DNA from: Calcarisporiella thermophila CBS 279.70 | Taxonomy: Eukaryota; Calcarisporiellomycota | Length of the DNA stretch: 64,000 nt | Reading direction: 5' to 3' | NCBI RefSeq assembly: GCF_041956535.1 | Contig: NW_027192202.1 | Coordinates: 781,142 to 845,141 of the forward strand | In this document: positions 1 through 15,488 of the stretch, piece by piece | Layout of the letters: each line of letters starts with the position of its first letter | How positions within the stretch are numbered: position 1 is the stretch's first letter | Made by a program: the position numbers and the translations under genes | The notes under the pieces: model-generated | What the model was told of the DNA's origin: nothing | What the model saw: the letters and a program-made list of their open reading frames with translations, nothing else | Database searches by the model: none

Positions 1-967
1 AGAGCTGCCACCCACGCAATAGTCCAACCACATCCAGAGCCATCAAACAGGGAAGTGCAACACCAATCTTGATGGGAATAAACGGTAGAAAGATGATATA
101 TACACTTGCTTCAGGATGCTGTACAGCGCACGCACTCAAACACCCGAACAATGCACCTGACGCGCCCAGCGAGGGAAGAACAAGTTGCCGTCTTCCGCTC
201 TGGGAAACGAGATGACTGACTAGGGAAGAAGTGGTCGCTCCGGTGAGATAGAAGGCAAGAAACTGTTCTCTTCCCAAAAAGTCATGCACCACGCCCCCAA
301 AAGACCAAAGGGCCATCATGTTGACGGCAAAATGCCACATTTCTCTGTGAGAGAAAGCTGATGTTAACATTGTCACGAGTCGGTTGGAACTCGGATGATG
401 GGTGAACCATCGCTGCATGAAGGGTTGTAGGCGGGGAACTTGCCAGGCGGCAAATACCAGAGTATTGATGGCAATCAACACGGCCAGAGTCTGATCTCTT
501 TCGCGCATCGAAATCCATTTTTCGCCTATGGAAAGCCATGCACTTTGAACAGCATCAGGCACACCCCATGACTTGAGTTTTGTCAGTTGGTGACGAAGTG
601 TCTCGCGTGCAAGCTGTGCGCGGTATCGGACCGCGTCTGCAACTGTTGGTTCCCAGGGGCGTGTCCACGAACGAAGTCGCTTATATATCGAGAGCCGATG
701 GTGTTCATGCCATAGAGCTGCAGTCCCAAATGCCACAGTCGCAACACCGACGGTAAATAGTATGGGTTTAGTCATGGTCTGGTTGGATCCACTACGAAAT
801 TGGCTACGCCAAGGCGGTCTAAGAATGGGCGGATTAGGTCGACTCCATGAGCGAGGGTGGCTACGGAATGGACGCAAAATCTGGAGTGTGGAGGACCCAT
901 ATTTGCTGTGTAAACCTGTGTGAATTGACGTGTGTTTCCAAGTTAAATTCGTACGCACAATGCTCAT
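1..967 (-). CDS. PCP1: Mitochondrial rhomboid protease, PARL/Pcp1-like (3' end cut by window edge)
   Basis: Intramembrane serine protease of the mitochondrial inner membrane; family members cleave imported precursors such as dynamin-like GTPases. The frame is open from the ATG at 967 to the left edge (about 322 codons). The first 64 residues are rich in Arg, Ser and Pro with almost no acid, a good matrix presequence. The later helix WHFAVNMMALWSFGG carries the conserved first His/Asn region, and SLGASGALFG near residue 260 is the GxSG serine motif. The second catalytic His should lie past the edge. A second in-frame ATG at 775 is possible but would drop the presequence. The divergent gene ALG14 starts 155 bp away. 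Family call is firm; the exact orthologue name is inferred. Confidence 0.86.
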   Translation of the reverse strand, partial: MSIVRTNLTWKHTSIHTGLHSKYGSSTLQILRPFRSHPRSWSRPNPPILRPPWRSQFRSGSNQTMTKPILFTVGVATVAFGTAALWHEHHRLSIYKRLRSWTRPWEPTVADAVRYRAQLARETLRHQLTKLKSWGVPDAVQSAWLSIGEKWISMRERDQTLAVLIAINTLVFAAWQVPRLQPFMQRWFTHHPSSNRLVTMLTSAFSHREMWHFAVNMMALWSFGGVVHDFLGREQFLAFYLTGATTSSLVSHLVSQSGRRQLVLPSLGASGALFGCLSACAVQHPEASVYIIFLPFIPIKIGVALPCLMALDVVGLLRGWQL

Positions 968-1122
968 TAGCATTCCGAATCGATCTGTATTGTTTGAGAG
1001 GCAAAGATTTGTAAATCGGTTCCTGGCTGTGACTTGAATTAAAATCAAGGAAGTCACGTAAGCCAGCTCTGAAAAAAAGGGGATGATATAGGTTATTAGA
1101 TAGAAGGGAGGAAGAAAGAAAA

Positions 1123-1797
1123 ATGACCCATATTCTCTTTGTATATATTCTTCTATTTGTTTTTATAATATGTCTGTTCATTTTTCGACTCTATCTCGTA
1201 ATTCCTCCCAATGTGCCATTTATTCCTCAAGAGTCATCCAATCCGAGATCTCGCAAAGGTACAATTAAAACGTGTATTTTTCTGGGATCAGGAGGTCATT
1301 CGGCTGAAATGCTTCAGCTGGTTTCGGGTCTCAACATGCAGCGGTACACCCCACGCATTTATGTTGTCTCCCAGGATGATCATCTCAGTGCTGCCAAGGC
1401 CCGCGAATTCGAACACTCACTCGGCTCGATGTATGGGCGTGATTATTTGATAAGGCACATTTTACGTGCAAGACAAGTAGGGCAGCCGTGGCTCACGACA
1501 CCTTGGAGTGTATTGCAATGCATGCTATCAGCAGTACGGATTGTTCTTGGAGATAGGCCGGATGTACTAATTTGCAATGGGCCAGGGAGCTGTGTGCCAT
1601 TGTGTGTTCTCGCGTATATCCCAAGAATATTCGGCCTGGCCTATACCCGACTCTTGTATGTAGAGTCATTTGCGCGAACCCACTCGCTCTCGCTCTCGGG
1701 GAGATTGTTAATACGGTTTGTGGATCGGTTCATTGTACAGTGGCCAAGTCTTGCCCTCAAATATCGGCGTGCTGAAAACGCCGGAATTCTTGTGTAG
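1123..1797 (+). CDS. ALG14: ALG14, membrane anchor of the UDP-GlcNAc transferase ALG13/ALG14
   Basis: Makes GlcNAc2-PP-dolichol, the second step of N-glycan precursor assembly, on the cytosolic face of the ER; ALG14 anchors and activates the catalytic ALG13. The single-exon 224-residue protein opens with one hydrophobic helix (residues 4-28), followed by the glycine-rich signature FLGSGGHSAEML near residue 53. The nucleotide-sugar half has DVLICNGPGSCVP near residue 147 and a C-terminal VDRFIVQWPSLALKY. Length matches fungal ALG14 and no ALG13 domain is fused. It is transcribed away from the rhomboid gene and towards the proteasome gene. Confidence 0.93.
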   Translation: MTHILFVYILLFVFIICLFIFRLYLVIPPNVPFIPQESSNPRSRKGTIKTCIFLGSGGHSAEMLQLVSGLNMQRYTPRIYVVSQDDHLSAAKAREFEHSLGSMYGRDYLIRHILRARQVGQPWLTTPWSVLQCMLSAVRIVLGDRPDVLICNGPGSCVPLCVLAYIPRIFGLAYTRLLYVESFARTHSLSLSGRLLIRFVDRFIVQWPSLALKYRRAENAGILV

Positions 1798-1928
1798 AAA
1801 GACTTCCATGTGTATCAATGTTTTATTAAACAGCGAATCCAAAGTATTTGTAAATAATCCTTCAAGTCACAAGTAATTGATGAGAGCAATTATATAAGAA
1901 CGAAAACAAGGTCTCACGGGAATGCAGC

Positions 1929-3074
1929 TTAATCTTTCTCGGAAAGCCTCTGAAGGTGCTCATCGATTTCAGTCTCTGATAGCGTCCGGAATTTAGGATT
2001 ATCTTCGGTTACTAATCCAATCTCGATCTCATTTGCCTTGAAATCGGCCGAAAGCACACTCGAGAGGGTTGTGATGGCCAACTACCCATTAAAAACATCA
2101 CTCGAAGATATAAGCATCGCAACTCCATAAATAAAATGAAAAATAAAATCTCTGTACCTCAATTGTATCGTCCAGATTTAGCTGTGGATCCTTCTTCAGC
2201 TTCTTCTCAAGATAGTTGAGTGCCTCTTGTTGCTTTGCGCCAGCGGCGGTCGCCCTGTAAGCAACGAAGTAACCGGCAGGATCACATTTGTACAGTTGTG
2301 GGCCGCGTTCGTCATCAAACCCGATCAGGGTCATGGCTAAGGAAATAAACTTGGCGTGTTAATAAACGGCAAGAGAATATGAAAGGTGTATTTTTGATAT
2401 TCTTTGGGAGCACTTACACACGCCAAGCGGTCTCATAGCAGCGTGTTGCGTGTACACTTGGTTGATATTAGCTATGCGGCGGGCGAGCATGTCTGTTGGG
2501 ATTTCATAGCCAAATTTGTAGCGGAATTCAGCTGCCTCTTGGCGAGCACGCGTTACTTGTGAGCGCGCATCAGCTTAAATAACAAAAGGGTGCACAAAAA
2601 GTCAGCTCTATGCCCGTCTTGTTAAAAAATAGAAAAACAAAAGTATATTCACCGATCATTCCTGTCATTACACACCCAATCTTCGGTGTTAGTTGGAAAA
2701 TATGGGTGATGGTGGATGGATCCAACAGCTTATCCTGGGAAAAAAAATTATTACATGCAGCATATACATTTGCTGTTCAAACGTTTTAAAGTCGCAAAGT
2801 GATACCAACCGGAACTTTCCTCTGAGTTATGATGACAACACTGTCCTTTCCACGAACACCAACCGAAGTTATGCCTGCGTTGGAAATTGCCTTGAAAGCA
2901 TACTCTAGAAGAGTTTGTTTACGAGAGACATGGCATTAATGATGATTTCGGGGGGCCGAGAGCTCTTGAATATATTCGGATAGAGAACAATCACTCACCA
3001 ACTTGATAAAGCCGCCCCTCAGGCGAAAAGATAGTGATGTGACGATCGTAACCAGCACTAGTACCCCTGCTCAT
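1929..3074 (-). CDS. SCL1: 20S proteasome subunit alpha (alpha1/PSMA6, yeast Scl1)
   Basis: Structural alpha-ring subunit of the 20S proteasome. Six exons: 3074-2999, 2904-2810, 2734-2653, 2573-2418, 2336-2158, 2081-1929, giving 246 residues. The spliced start has [20 protein letters not shown], the alpha-subunit N-terminal signature that forms the gate. It is followed by [16 protein letters not shown] and by [20 protein letters not shown], both typical of the PSMA6 branch. The C-terminus [17 protein letters not shown] also fits that branch. The intron after Pro at 2809 begins GTTGGT, a weak donor, but frame and homology require it. The start lies 181 bp from the divergent uL13m start. Confidence 0.94.
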
Positions 3075-3255
3075 TTTTTAAAAGCGAATCAATGCAGTGA
3101 ATTTTTTTTTGCCGCCGACGATGCTCTTTTGAATAAAAGATATACGCGTTCAATTGAAGGCTGACGCAACTCACGGCGCAGCCACCTGTGACTTGCTCGT
3201 AAACAATTTTTCCTCGGTGCAATTTCCTCAGCACTTCATCATAAAATAATACATA

Positions 3256-3940
3256 ATGTCACAGGCCATCGGCAAGGTAGGTCATGAGTGAATGAGTTAC
3301 TTCAAATAATCAAATACCATCAACTACATTTTTGGGCCGCTCATTTAGACGGCGCTTGCATACGCACGGGTATGGCATCTAGTCGATGCGAAGAACCGTG
3401 TGCTTGGTCGGATGTCTACAAATATTGCTACTACTTTAATGGGAAAACACAAGCCGATCTACGATCCCTCCTGTAAATATATTCATCGCCTATAGAAAGA
3501 CCTCGAATTGTAAACTAATGCGTTTCTATCTGACAGCCGACTGCGGTGACTACGTTGTTGTGATCAATGCCAAAGATGTGCTAGTGACAGGCCGTAAAGC
3601 TGAACAGAAGCTCTATCGCCATCACACTGGACACCCGGGTGGACTAAAGGAAATTCCATACAGCCGCATGATGGAAAGAGAACCTGAGCAGGTGGGTTAA
3701 AGTGTCATTTGTTTTCTTAGAGCGCATTTTTAAGTGTGCTCCATTGCGATTCTTTTACAGATTATTCGAAAGGCAGTGTCAGGCATGTTGCCTAAAAACA
3801 GACTGCGGGATGTTCGGTTGAAACGACTATTTGTTTTCCCCGACGACAAGCATCCTTATGAGCAGAACATTATCAAAAGATACGACGAATTTCAAGAGTT
3901 AGAGTCAACCAAGAGTGAAAACCAAACGAACACCGCTTGA
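3256..3940 (+). CDS. MRPL23: Mitochondrial ribosomal protein uL13m (yeast Mrpl23)
   Basis: Large-subunit protein of the mitochondrial ribosome. Four exons (3256-3276, 3349-3472, 3537-3691, 3761-3940) give 159 residues. Hallmarks are [39 protein letters not shown], the basic stretch [16 protein letters not shown], and the C-terminal [19 protein letters not shown] with [11 protein letters not shown], all of the bacterial L13 type and not cytosolic L13a. The first coding exon is only 21 bases. No cleavable presequence is obvious, as in other uL13m proteins. It shares a short promoter with the proteasome gene. Confidence 0.94.
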
Positions 3941-4182
3941 GTACACCTCACTTAACCTTCTCGATATCTTACTGTATTATACGTCGAAATAAAACAAGAT
4001 AGATTTTGTTGAAGCTTTTTTAGCCTTTTTTATATGCAACCTAGCCCAAGCTGTCTATTGAGTGCGGATTTAGCATTTGAAATTAAGAGGTCTAAAACCA
4101 AATGCTAGTTTTTGTGACTGGCTCGCGTTTCCAAAGTAAAAAAAATCGCTTTCCAGGATCTTCGCGTCATTAAGATAGAGAA

Positions 4183-4852
4183 ATGACATCTTATTACTTT
4201 GCGATTGTAGGCACAAGCGACAACCCCCTATATGAGACCGAGTTTGGAACATCAATTAAAAGTGCAAAGGATGGAGCAACAAAGGTTCACACATATTTAC
4301 TTCTTCTCTCAGCTTGAATTAATTTTCATACTAATGTATTCAACAGAAAGATGAGAGCCGCCACCTCAATCAATTCATCGTACACTCATCGCTGGATATA
4401 GTCGAGGAGCTTCAGTGGAATTTAAATACCACGTAAGTGGAATAGTAACTTTTCCGCATTTTATGGAAATTAAATCCTTTTTCAGACATCTTAAAACTGT
4501 AGATAAATTTAACGATTATCTTATATCTGCATTCATCACACCTGGAGGTTAGAATAGATCTATTTAGTGCCATGTAAGTATCTCTTAACATGTGTATTAT
4601 TATAGGTATAAAATTTGTATTATTACACGATTCAAAAAGTGATGATGGTATTCGGAGCTTCTTTAATGATTGTTTTGAGCTCTACATCAAGGTAGTTGAA
4701 CATAGAATCTCATCCAAGTTTCCGCGCTAACTATGATTTATCCTTCTCATTGCTAGACACTGATGAATCCCTTCTACGAAGTCAATTCCCCCATTACATC
4801 TCCGATTTTCGACTCTAAAGTTCGGCAACTAGCAAAACGATACCTTGGATAA
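4183..4852 (+). CDS. TRS20: TRAPP complex subunit 2 / sedlin (Trs20)
   Basis: Small longin-fold core subunit of the TRAPP tethering complexes in ER-Golgi traffic. Five exons (4183-4284, 4347-4432, 4486-4547, 4606-4691, 4757-4852) give 143 residues, the family length. The order of motifs is sedlin-like: [82 protein letters not shown], and the end [11 protein letters not shown]. Each intron preserves the frame. The first intron donor is GTTCAC, weaker than the others. Confidence 0.93.
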
Positions 4853-4973
4853 TCTCTTTGCTTAAGCTTGTTCTCTTTTAATATAAAGCTGTAGTTTAAG
4901 TCTCCAGAACCAGCAAAGCCTCCCATTAGGGTTTCTTAAGTAAATACATCCATTATTAAATATGAGTTAAGTT

Positions 4974-6011
4974 TCAGTACAAAGCAAGGCGCGAGGATAT
5001 ATTGGATTGATTGAGGAAGTGGGGAAGAAACTTGTATAAATCGCCAACAATCTCAGGAACCTCAAAAACAGTTCGTTCTTTCTTGTCTTTATGGCTCGCA
5101 TCGATCACCAGAAGCTCTAACCGGTCCAGTTTTAAGGCTCCTAGAGAAATAAGATGTGTCATCCCCAAAAAAGCCAATGAGAAAAATTGCCAACTGGGAA
5201 GAAGGGTGTATATTTACCGGCGTCTTCGGTCAATTTTAATACTCTGTTGGGGGTTCCCACTGCAATATTGAGGTGCTCCTTCGAGAGTAATGTGACCTGC
5301 TCTTCCACTTTAATGTGTTTTGCAAAGAGTTTGGCAATACGCGCTGTCTTACGGAATTCATCGAGGGCACGGATGATCTCTGTGCATCGTATTGCGCTTT
5401 CTGCAAGCACGAGAACAAGTGGCCGCCCAACGGCATCATCCCCGGTGGGTTTTTTGAAAAGTTTTTTCTTATAGCTCATAACACCTAGTTGAGAAATTCA
5501 GAAAAAAATTAGAATGGTTGCTGAACATTGCATTTATATAATATATGTACCAAATTTAATAAAGGAGGCATAATGCTCAAGTGTATGAGGTGACGAGAAT
5601 CTGGCCGTGTCAAGCAATCGCTCTTCGGGTAATCTTTGCTCAGACAATTCCAATGAAGACAGATGTGGGAGTGTTTTTTCTTGTATTTTGTGGAGATATG
5701 CGAGTTGATCTTGTTTGCTTCGCTCAACCACGGGTGTCTCGATCTCTTCGGTTTTTTGCTACAAGAAGACTCGAGTCAGTTGCGGCCGGTAGTAAATGGC
5801 TCGAAAAATAACGAACCTTTTTAGTTTTCTTTTGTTTTTGTTCTTTTTTTCTCTTCTTAGATTCCTCTTTAGGCATTTCCTTGTCTTCTGCATTGGTATC
5901 TTCACCATTCTCCGCAATAGCATCGTCAACTACAATTTCTGCCGAAGGAGGCGCTTCGTCGACCACTTGCTTGTCCAGGTAAAAATCGTCATCAAGGGCA
6001 TCTGCTGACAT
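4974..6011 (-). CDS. CMS1: CMS1-like ribosome biogenesis protein
   Basis: CMS1/CMSS1 is a nucleolar factor linked to small-subunit ribosome biogenesis, with a fold related to DEAD-box helicases. Four exons (6011-5817, 5758-5551, 5484-5218, 5140-4974) give 278 residues. The first 65 residues are acidic and then lysine-rich (KKRKKEQKQKKTKK, a likely nuclear signal). The core has RPLVLVLAESAIRCTEIIRA, a run like helicase motif Ia, LNIAVGTPNRVLKL, and LDRLELLVIDASHKDKKERT, where the usual DEAD is replaced by VIDASHKD. The catalytic Walker and DEAD residues are absent, as in the family. It converges with TRS20. Confidence 0.88.
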
Positions 6012-6210
6012 GGTTGGAAGAAAATAACGTATTTCTTATATTGTTAAAGAATAATGTCAATCCAATCTATATTAAACCTTTAGATATGTTTATGTGTGAC
6101 TTGATTTGAGAAAGCGTGACTGCTTTATTCTTGATTATTTTTAGGTAATTACAAGTTCTAACAAATTATTTAGACTCAAAGATCATAGTAATCACTACAA
6201 AGCGCAAATG

Positions 6211-9200
6211 TTACGATCTCCGGGATGAAGATAAAGACGGCCTTCTTCTATCTGAGTCTGCACGATGGCGCTTATCTTGGTCCCGTTCTCGGTCCCGTTC
6301 CCTATCTCTTTCTCGTTCCTTCTCCCTCTCGCGGTCTCTGTCCCTCTCTCGTTCCCTCTCCCGATCTTTGTCCCGCTCTCTATCCGGATCTCTATCCCTG
6401 TCTCTATCCCTCTCTCTATCTTTTTCTCTATCCCTGTCTTTACCCCGCTCCCTATCTCGCTCCTTCTCCCTCTCGCGGTCTCTATCCCTCTCTCGTTCCC
6501 TCTCTCGCTCCCTCTCCCGATCTTTGTCCCGCTCTCTATCCGGCTCTCTATTCGGCTCTCTATTCCTGTCTCTATCTCGCTCCCTATCCCGCTCCCTATC
6601 TCGATTTCTGTCCCGCTCTCTATCCCGTTCTCGGTCCCGTTCTCGGTCTCGTTCTCTCTCTCGTATTCTGTCCCGTTCTCGGTCCCGCTCTCTGTCCCGC
6701 TCTCTTTCTCGATCCCTATCTCTGTCCTTTTCTCTCTCCCTATCCCTCTGGTTTAAACGATCTCTATCCCGGGATCGATCGGAATGTCTCTCATCTCTCT
6801 CCCTGCTCCGTCGACGCCTCGAACCACTTCTAGACCGAGAACGTGACCTGTGGCGGTGACGAGACGATCTGCTTGGTGAACGCGAATCGCGCCTATCATT
6901 CCTGCGATTATTCCGATATTGAGAAGCGGAGCTTGGGGATCGGTCATTGTGCCGTGGCCGATCATCCCTGGGAGATTCAGAGCGGCGACCGCGAGAGCTA
7001 TATTTAGGACGAGGTGGCGTGCTTGGACCATCCCGGTAGCGATGCTCACCGCGATCTCGCGGGCTGCGTGGGCTGCGCGAGCCGCGGGGTCCCTTGGGCA
7101 ATTCATGGAGCATTGGGCCAAGTCTATCCGCAATGGAGGGCCTTGAGGGCAGAGATTCCTCGTGCAATTGTTTAGGTCGTCCATTCACATGGCCATGCTC
7201 CTGATCATGTTCGTGGTCGCGGTTTTGGAACTGAGCACCCTCCGAGTCTTCGTGCACTTCTGCTTCTCCCGCTAGCTGCTTAACCACGCTGTCATCTTCC
7301 TCGGCACCATCGGCTCTCGCACCCCTACCCATACCTGCATTATTTTGGATGAACCCGCCTCTCCCCCTGAGATTGACCCCACGACCCCTTCCCCGAAATC
7401 CTCCCCGGCCACCCCTAAATCCTCCGCCAGGGGCCATATTGGGATCAAATGGTGGAAATGGCATCATAGGCTCTCCGCCGGCAGGATTCATCATAGGTCC
7501 TTGGCCGTCTTCACCCCCGAAAGGAGGCATCCCTGGGAGCGGTGGCATAAAGCCCATTTGCCCACCTGCAGCATACGGATTGAAATCAGGCGGTAAAAAG
7601 GAAGGATCGAAGAATCCCGGGCCCTCTCCACCAGGGCCACCCCCATTCATGTTTCCATTAAACATGCCATCCTGGGGCCCCATCATCATAAACTCTGGAG
7701 GCGGCATTGGTCCTCCGGGAGGGAACCATTCCCACGGCCGACCCTCAGGACCTCCACCTGGCATTCCAAAACCTCCACCACCGACTCCAGGACCGCCGGG
7801 GCCCATGCCACCAGGGGGAAATGGCGGCATGTTCCCAAAAGGAATGGGCGGTCGCATATTTGGAAGTTGAACGGGATTGTTCTGCATCACTGGCATTTGT
7901 TGGGGCCTTTTACGGAGGCGGGACTCTTCAGCCGAAGATTCATAAACCGCGATGTGTTGAGTTGTCTAGTTCATATGAAAGGATTTAGAGCAAATTCAAT
8001 AAAAAAACATTAATTATATTTTCTTTGGATATTCCGTACCTCTTCTCCTGGCTGACTTGGCTTCACGTCCTGCATGTGAGCCATAGAAGTTCTTGAAGAC
8101 TGGGGTAGTGATATTTGACCAGGGGTATTTGCGTTGGCTCTTTCCTCCTCATCGCCAGGCTGTCGTTGTTTCGAAACCCATACGCGGATAAAGTCTTCAA
8201 CTCGTTCTCGTAACTCATGGTCAGGAAGCAAGTGATCAGGCACCACGTTCGAGGTCTTACAGCTGGGACATACAAATTGTTTTGAAGGATCGGGGTTGTT
8301 GACTAGAGTGTCTCGAATACCTGAATGGAATTTCAAATTTCACATTGATCAGCCTGCTCAAGCATTCAACCCCATCCAATTTCCTACTCACATTCATCGC
8401 AAAAACTGTCTCCACAACAGGGGACTCGCACCGCCTCCCTAATGAGCTTATTACAGATGCCACATTGCAACTCTGCTGGAGCAGGTGCGTTCTCATAGAC
8501 ATCCCCCGACGTGATACCGACTCTCTGGCGATTATGTATTTGTTCCCACGCAGCACTGCAAGAAGAGAAAAATGAAAAGAAAAGTTACCAACATCTGCAG
8601 ACCAAGGTGCTGAAGGTTGAAGATAAACTCTATTGTGATATAGACGCTCACTAAGGCTAGAGCCATACATAAGGCCAAAAGGCCCAGTCCTCCACATAGC
8701 AAATACAGACAAAACAAAAGAAAATACAGAATATATAAGAGAGAATACAAACTCATTAGCTTTCGCAATCACCAAACTTCCATCGCTCGTCACCATCACA
8801 CTCCCACCCTTGCCCGAGGGAACCTGATCCACCTTTTGAAGAAATGACGACGGAATACCCGTAGTTCGCTTGACACGCACATTGTCGAAGGCAGGGTCGC
8901 CATTAGTTGGGCACTGAGATATCCAATGACCTGCCATATAGAATGAAGCGAGTTAAGGATCTATCAGGATAGACCTATAGAGCGAATTAAGTATACCCCA
9001 CCTTTAATACCGCATCGATAACACACATAGTGTGGAGGAGGTGGTCTCATAGGAACATTTTGTTGCATTGGTTGGTTATCTCGTCTTGCCTGCTGTGTGG
9101 GGGGACGGAAACGAACATATTGCTGGCTGCATATGGACATTCCTCAGATTAATCCCAACCAATAGAATAGTATAAACTCGAAGAAACTTACTGAGCCATC

Positions 9201-9776
9201 TGCTCCTGCTGCTTATTCCAATAATCGGAGGTCTGTTGAAACATGGCTTGGATTCGATCTTCCTCCGATTGATTAGGATCCCCGTTTGTGGGCATGGCTA
9301 CCTCTTGAGGAGGTAAGACGGATTTTTGTAGGGGGCTAGAAGGCTGAACTTGTTGCTGTTGAATATACAAAAAAATGGAAAAAAAAAACAATAAATAATC
9401 GGCGATGTAGTAAGATTTATCAAATATCAAAGCCCAATCTAGATACCTTTCGAACTAAAGAGCCAGCATCGGGTGCAATCACCACCCCTCGCGACACTGG
9501 TCCAACCCCATTTAAATAATGCTGTATGGTCCCCTTACCCGGCTTGGTTGGCACACGTGATACTACCACCGATGTGTTTTTCGGAATCTGTGCAGCGTCC
9601 TCCTCATATTCCTCACCACTCTGCGCGTTGCAGATCTTCAAGTCAAATCCATCTCCTTTTAGTTTGCTTGCAAGAATTATCTCTCTTTTTACATCAAACA
9701 CCGAGAGGGAAGTTCCATCAAATGTAATTGATTCATAATCTTTAGATGATTTAAACTTAAAGTAGATCTTGGACAT
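6211..9776 (-). CDS. MPE1: MPE1/RBBP6-type cleavage and polyadenylation factor: DWNN, zinc knuckle, RING, RS/RE/RD tail
   Basis: Subunit of the mRNA 3'-end cleavage and polyadenylation machinery and a likely RING ubiquitin ligase. Seven exons (9776-9447, 9355-9192, 9126-9002, 8930-8753, 8555-8392, 8320-8040, 7965-6211) give 998 residues. The order is: DWNN ubiquitin-like domain (MSKIYFKFKSSKDYESITFD, residues 1-80); zinc knuckle CYRCGIKGHWISQC near 200, whose GH pair is joined across an intron; RING near 310-360 (CGICNKLI, PCCGDSFCDEC, CPSCKTSN); a Pro/Gly/Met-rich block; an Arg/Ser block; and then about 150 residues of RE/RD/RDR repeats. Yeast Mpe1 lacks this tail, while animal RBBP6 has an RS region. 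It is divergent from the leucyl-tRNA synthetase gene, with 153 bp between starts. Confidence 0.92.
6290..6750. repeat. Low-complexity tract encoding the RE/RD repeat tail of the MPE1-like gene
   Basis: The plus strand is built almost only of C and T with scattered G (repeating tcccgctctctat-like units), so the coding strand is purine-rich. Near-repeats of 12-90 bases are visible, for example the ctctcgcggtctctatccctctctcg-type block that occurs twice. This explains the long open frames in the other five frames, which are not genes. Such a tract should be prone to length change by unequal exchange. Confidence 0.85.
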
Positions 9777-9929
9777 AATCTCCTAGTGTTTGTGAGAGAA
9801 AATGTGAAGTCCACTGCCTCATTTTTTAGAATCGAAAGATTATCTAAGCCACCCACTATTTTCATTTAGGAAGCGACAGCTTAAAATGAGTGTCATACTT
9901 AATAAGTGAATGTCATAATAATAGAGCCA
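9777..9929. promoter_or_regulatory. Bidirectional promoter between MPE1 and mitochondrial LeuRS
   Basis: The 153 bases between two start codons facing away from each other must hold both core promoters and both 5' leaders. I see no clear TATA box. A CTAAGCCACCCACT stretch and short A/T runs are all that stand out. The promoter role is inferred only from position. Confidence 0.5.
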
Positions 9930-14159
<4,230 letters not shown>

Positions 14160-14376
14160 AATGCAAATACAAATCTCGAATTAGACTTTTATTGTTTTTG
14201 TTTAAACTTCCCGAGCAGAGTTCTTTCTTTTTTCCTCCTCGTTTACGACGTGAAACGAGCAGGTTTTAAGCTTTCGCGTTCTTCTAGAATCGCTCCAGGA
14301 GGGGAACTCATCCCCAACCAGCAAGAGAAACAAGGAGAACCAAAAATAAACTTGAAATCTATTTATTCAGAGTTGT

Positions 14377-15324
14377 TCACCAGTTATAGAATGGTTTCGG
14401 GTTGATGATCGGTTTATTCTCCGGTAATGGCAGCACGGCCCGCTTCGTCTCCTTCCAGCCGCGAATATTTCTTCGGGCGGCGCGGCCCCCATCTTGCTGT
14501 TTGGGCATCTCCTTCAGGATAAACGCGACATGGGACGTGGGATGGTGCATAATCCCGTGGCGCCCCCGACCGTGGGGCATGACTCGCTTTAGGTACCGGC
14601 CTTTACCAACCCACGCTTGGGCTGAGCAGAGAGACGAGAGGTAGAAAGGAATAAGGAGCATCATTAGCATCAGGAAAGATGCGACTCTGAGGGTATGAAA
14701 AAGTCCGCCCAATCCTTGGCGAAACACTTACCGACGACCATATTCTCGGGGTTGAACCCTAGCTGCTTCTGTGCATTTGTGCGCGCAAACGCCAGGTTAT
14801 GCAGGATCTTTTTCGCATGTCGCTTCGCCGAAAACTCCATCTGCATGATGGCTTTGTTCACTGGCTTGCCTGCGATTTGCCGCGCTAGCATAGCCATTTT
14901 GCGTGGGGATGATTTGAAGTTGGAAGAACGGAACCAATACTATGTATCAGGAAATATGAAGGGAGAGGGTAAATAAAATCATGGGTATCGAGGGCATGGT
15001 GAAGGATTATCCAAGAATCGCGGGCTACCTCTGTGGTTGCAAGTTGTGACGATGTAACAGCCGATGTGTGATCCACAACTTTAGCTTCCGAGGTAGTGGC
15101 AACATCAAAGAGAGGAGATGCACCGAGCTCAGGTCGTGTAAGGGGTGGCACACGGCTCTTTTCTGCTGAGCATGGCCGGGAGGTGTGAAGTTGGCGAGAG
15201 ATTCCCGCAGCTATCCGGCCTACTTAGATCAGGAATTGAATAAACAAGAACAGCTTCGCTGGACTGTCATGGTCAAGAGATTACCTCGGAGACTTGTGTG
15301 TAGTTGTCTGAAGAGGGAGGCCAT
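14377..15324 (-). CDS. MRPL22: Mitochondrial ribosomal protein uL22m
   Basis: Large-subunit protein lining the exit tunnel of the mitoribosome. Four exons (15324-15285, 15219-15029, 14939-14732, 14621-14377) give 227 residues. The N-terminus MASLFRQLHTSLRGRIAAGI is a basic presequence. The core YWFRSSNFKSSPRKMAMLAR, then FSAKRHAKKILHNLAFARTN, and the loop WVGKGRYLKRVMPHGRGR followed by HPTSHVAFILKE are L22 signatures. The start is 164 bp from the divergent uL16m gene. Confidence 0.92.
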
Positions 15325-15488
15325 GGCCTTTAGATCACGATGCAATTTAGGCTAACTGCAGTGGTATCCTCTAAAAAAAAAAAATAAGCGGAGGCTTATC
15401 GAAAACAATATGTGACTGCATAAATTTATTTTCAAAAGACAAACTGCTGTTTCGATAGATCCAGTCATCCAAGTAGAAGTTTAGAAGG
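15325..15488. promoter_or_regulatory. Bidirectional promoter between uL22m and uL16m
   Basis: These 164 bases separate two mitoribosomal protein genes that point away from each other. It contains an 11-base A run at about 15375 and AT-rich DNA after it. Shared control of two subunits of one particle is plausible but inferred from position alone. Confidence 0.5.

Noticed and set aside
6225-6859. Three long plus-strand frames (163-202 codons) rich in Ser/Leu/Pro
   Set aside because: They are antisense readings of the RE/RD repeat of the MPE1-like gene; the low-complexity tract keeps all frames open.
7345-7870. Plus-strand Pro/Gly-rich frames of 83-173 codons
   Set aside because: Antisense shadow of the Gly/Pro/Met-rich part of the MPE1-like gene.
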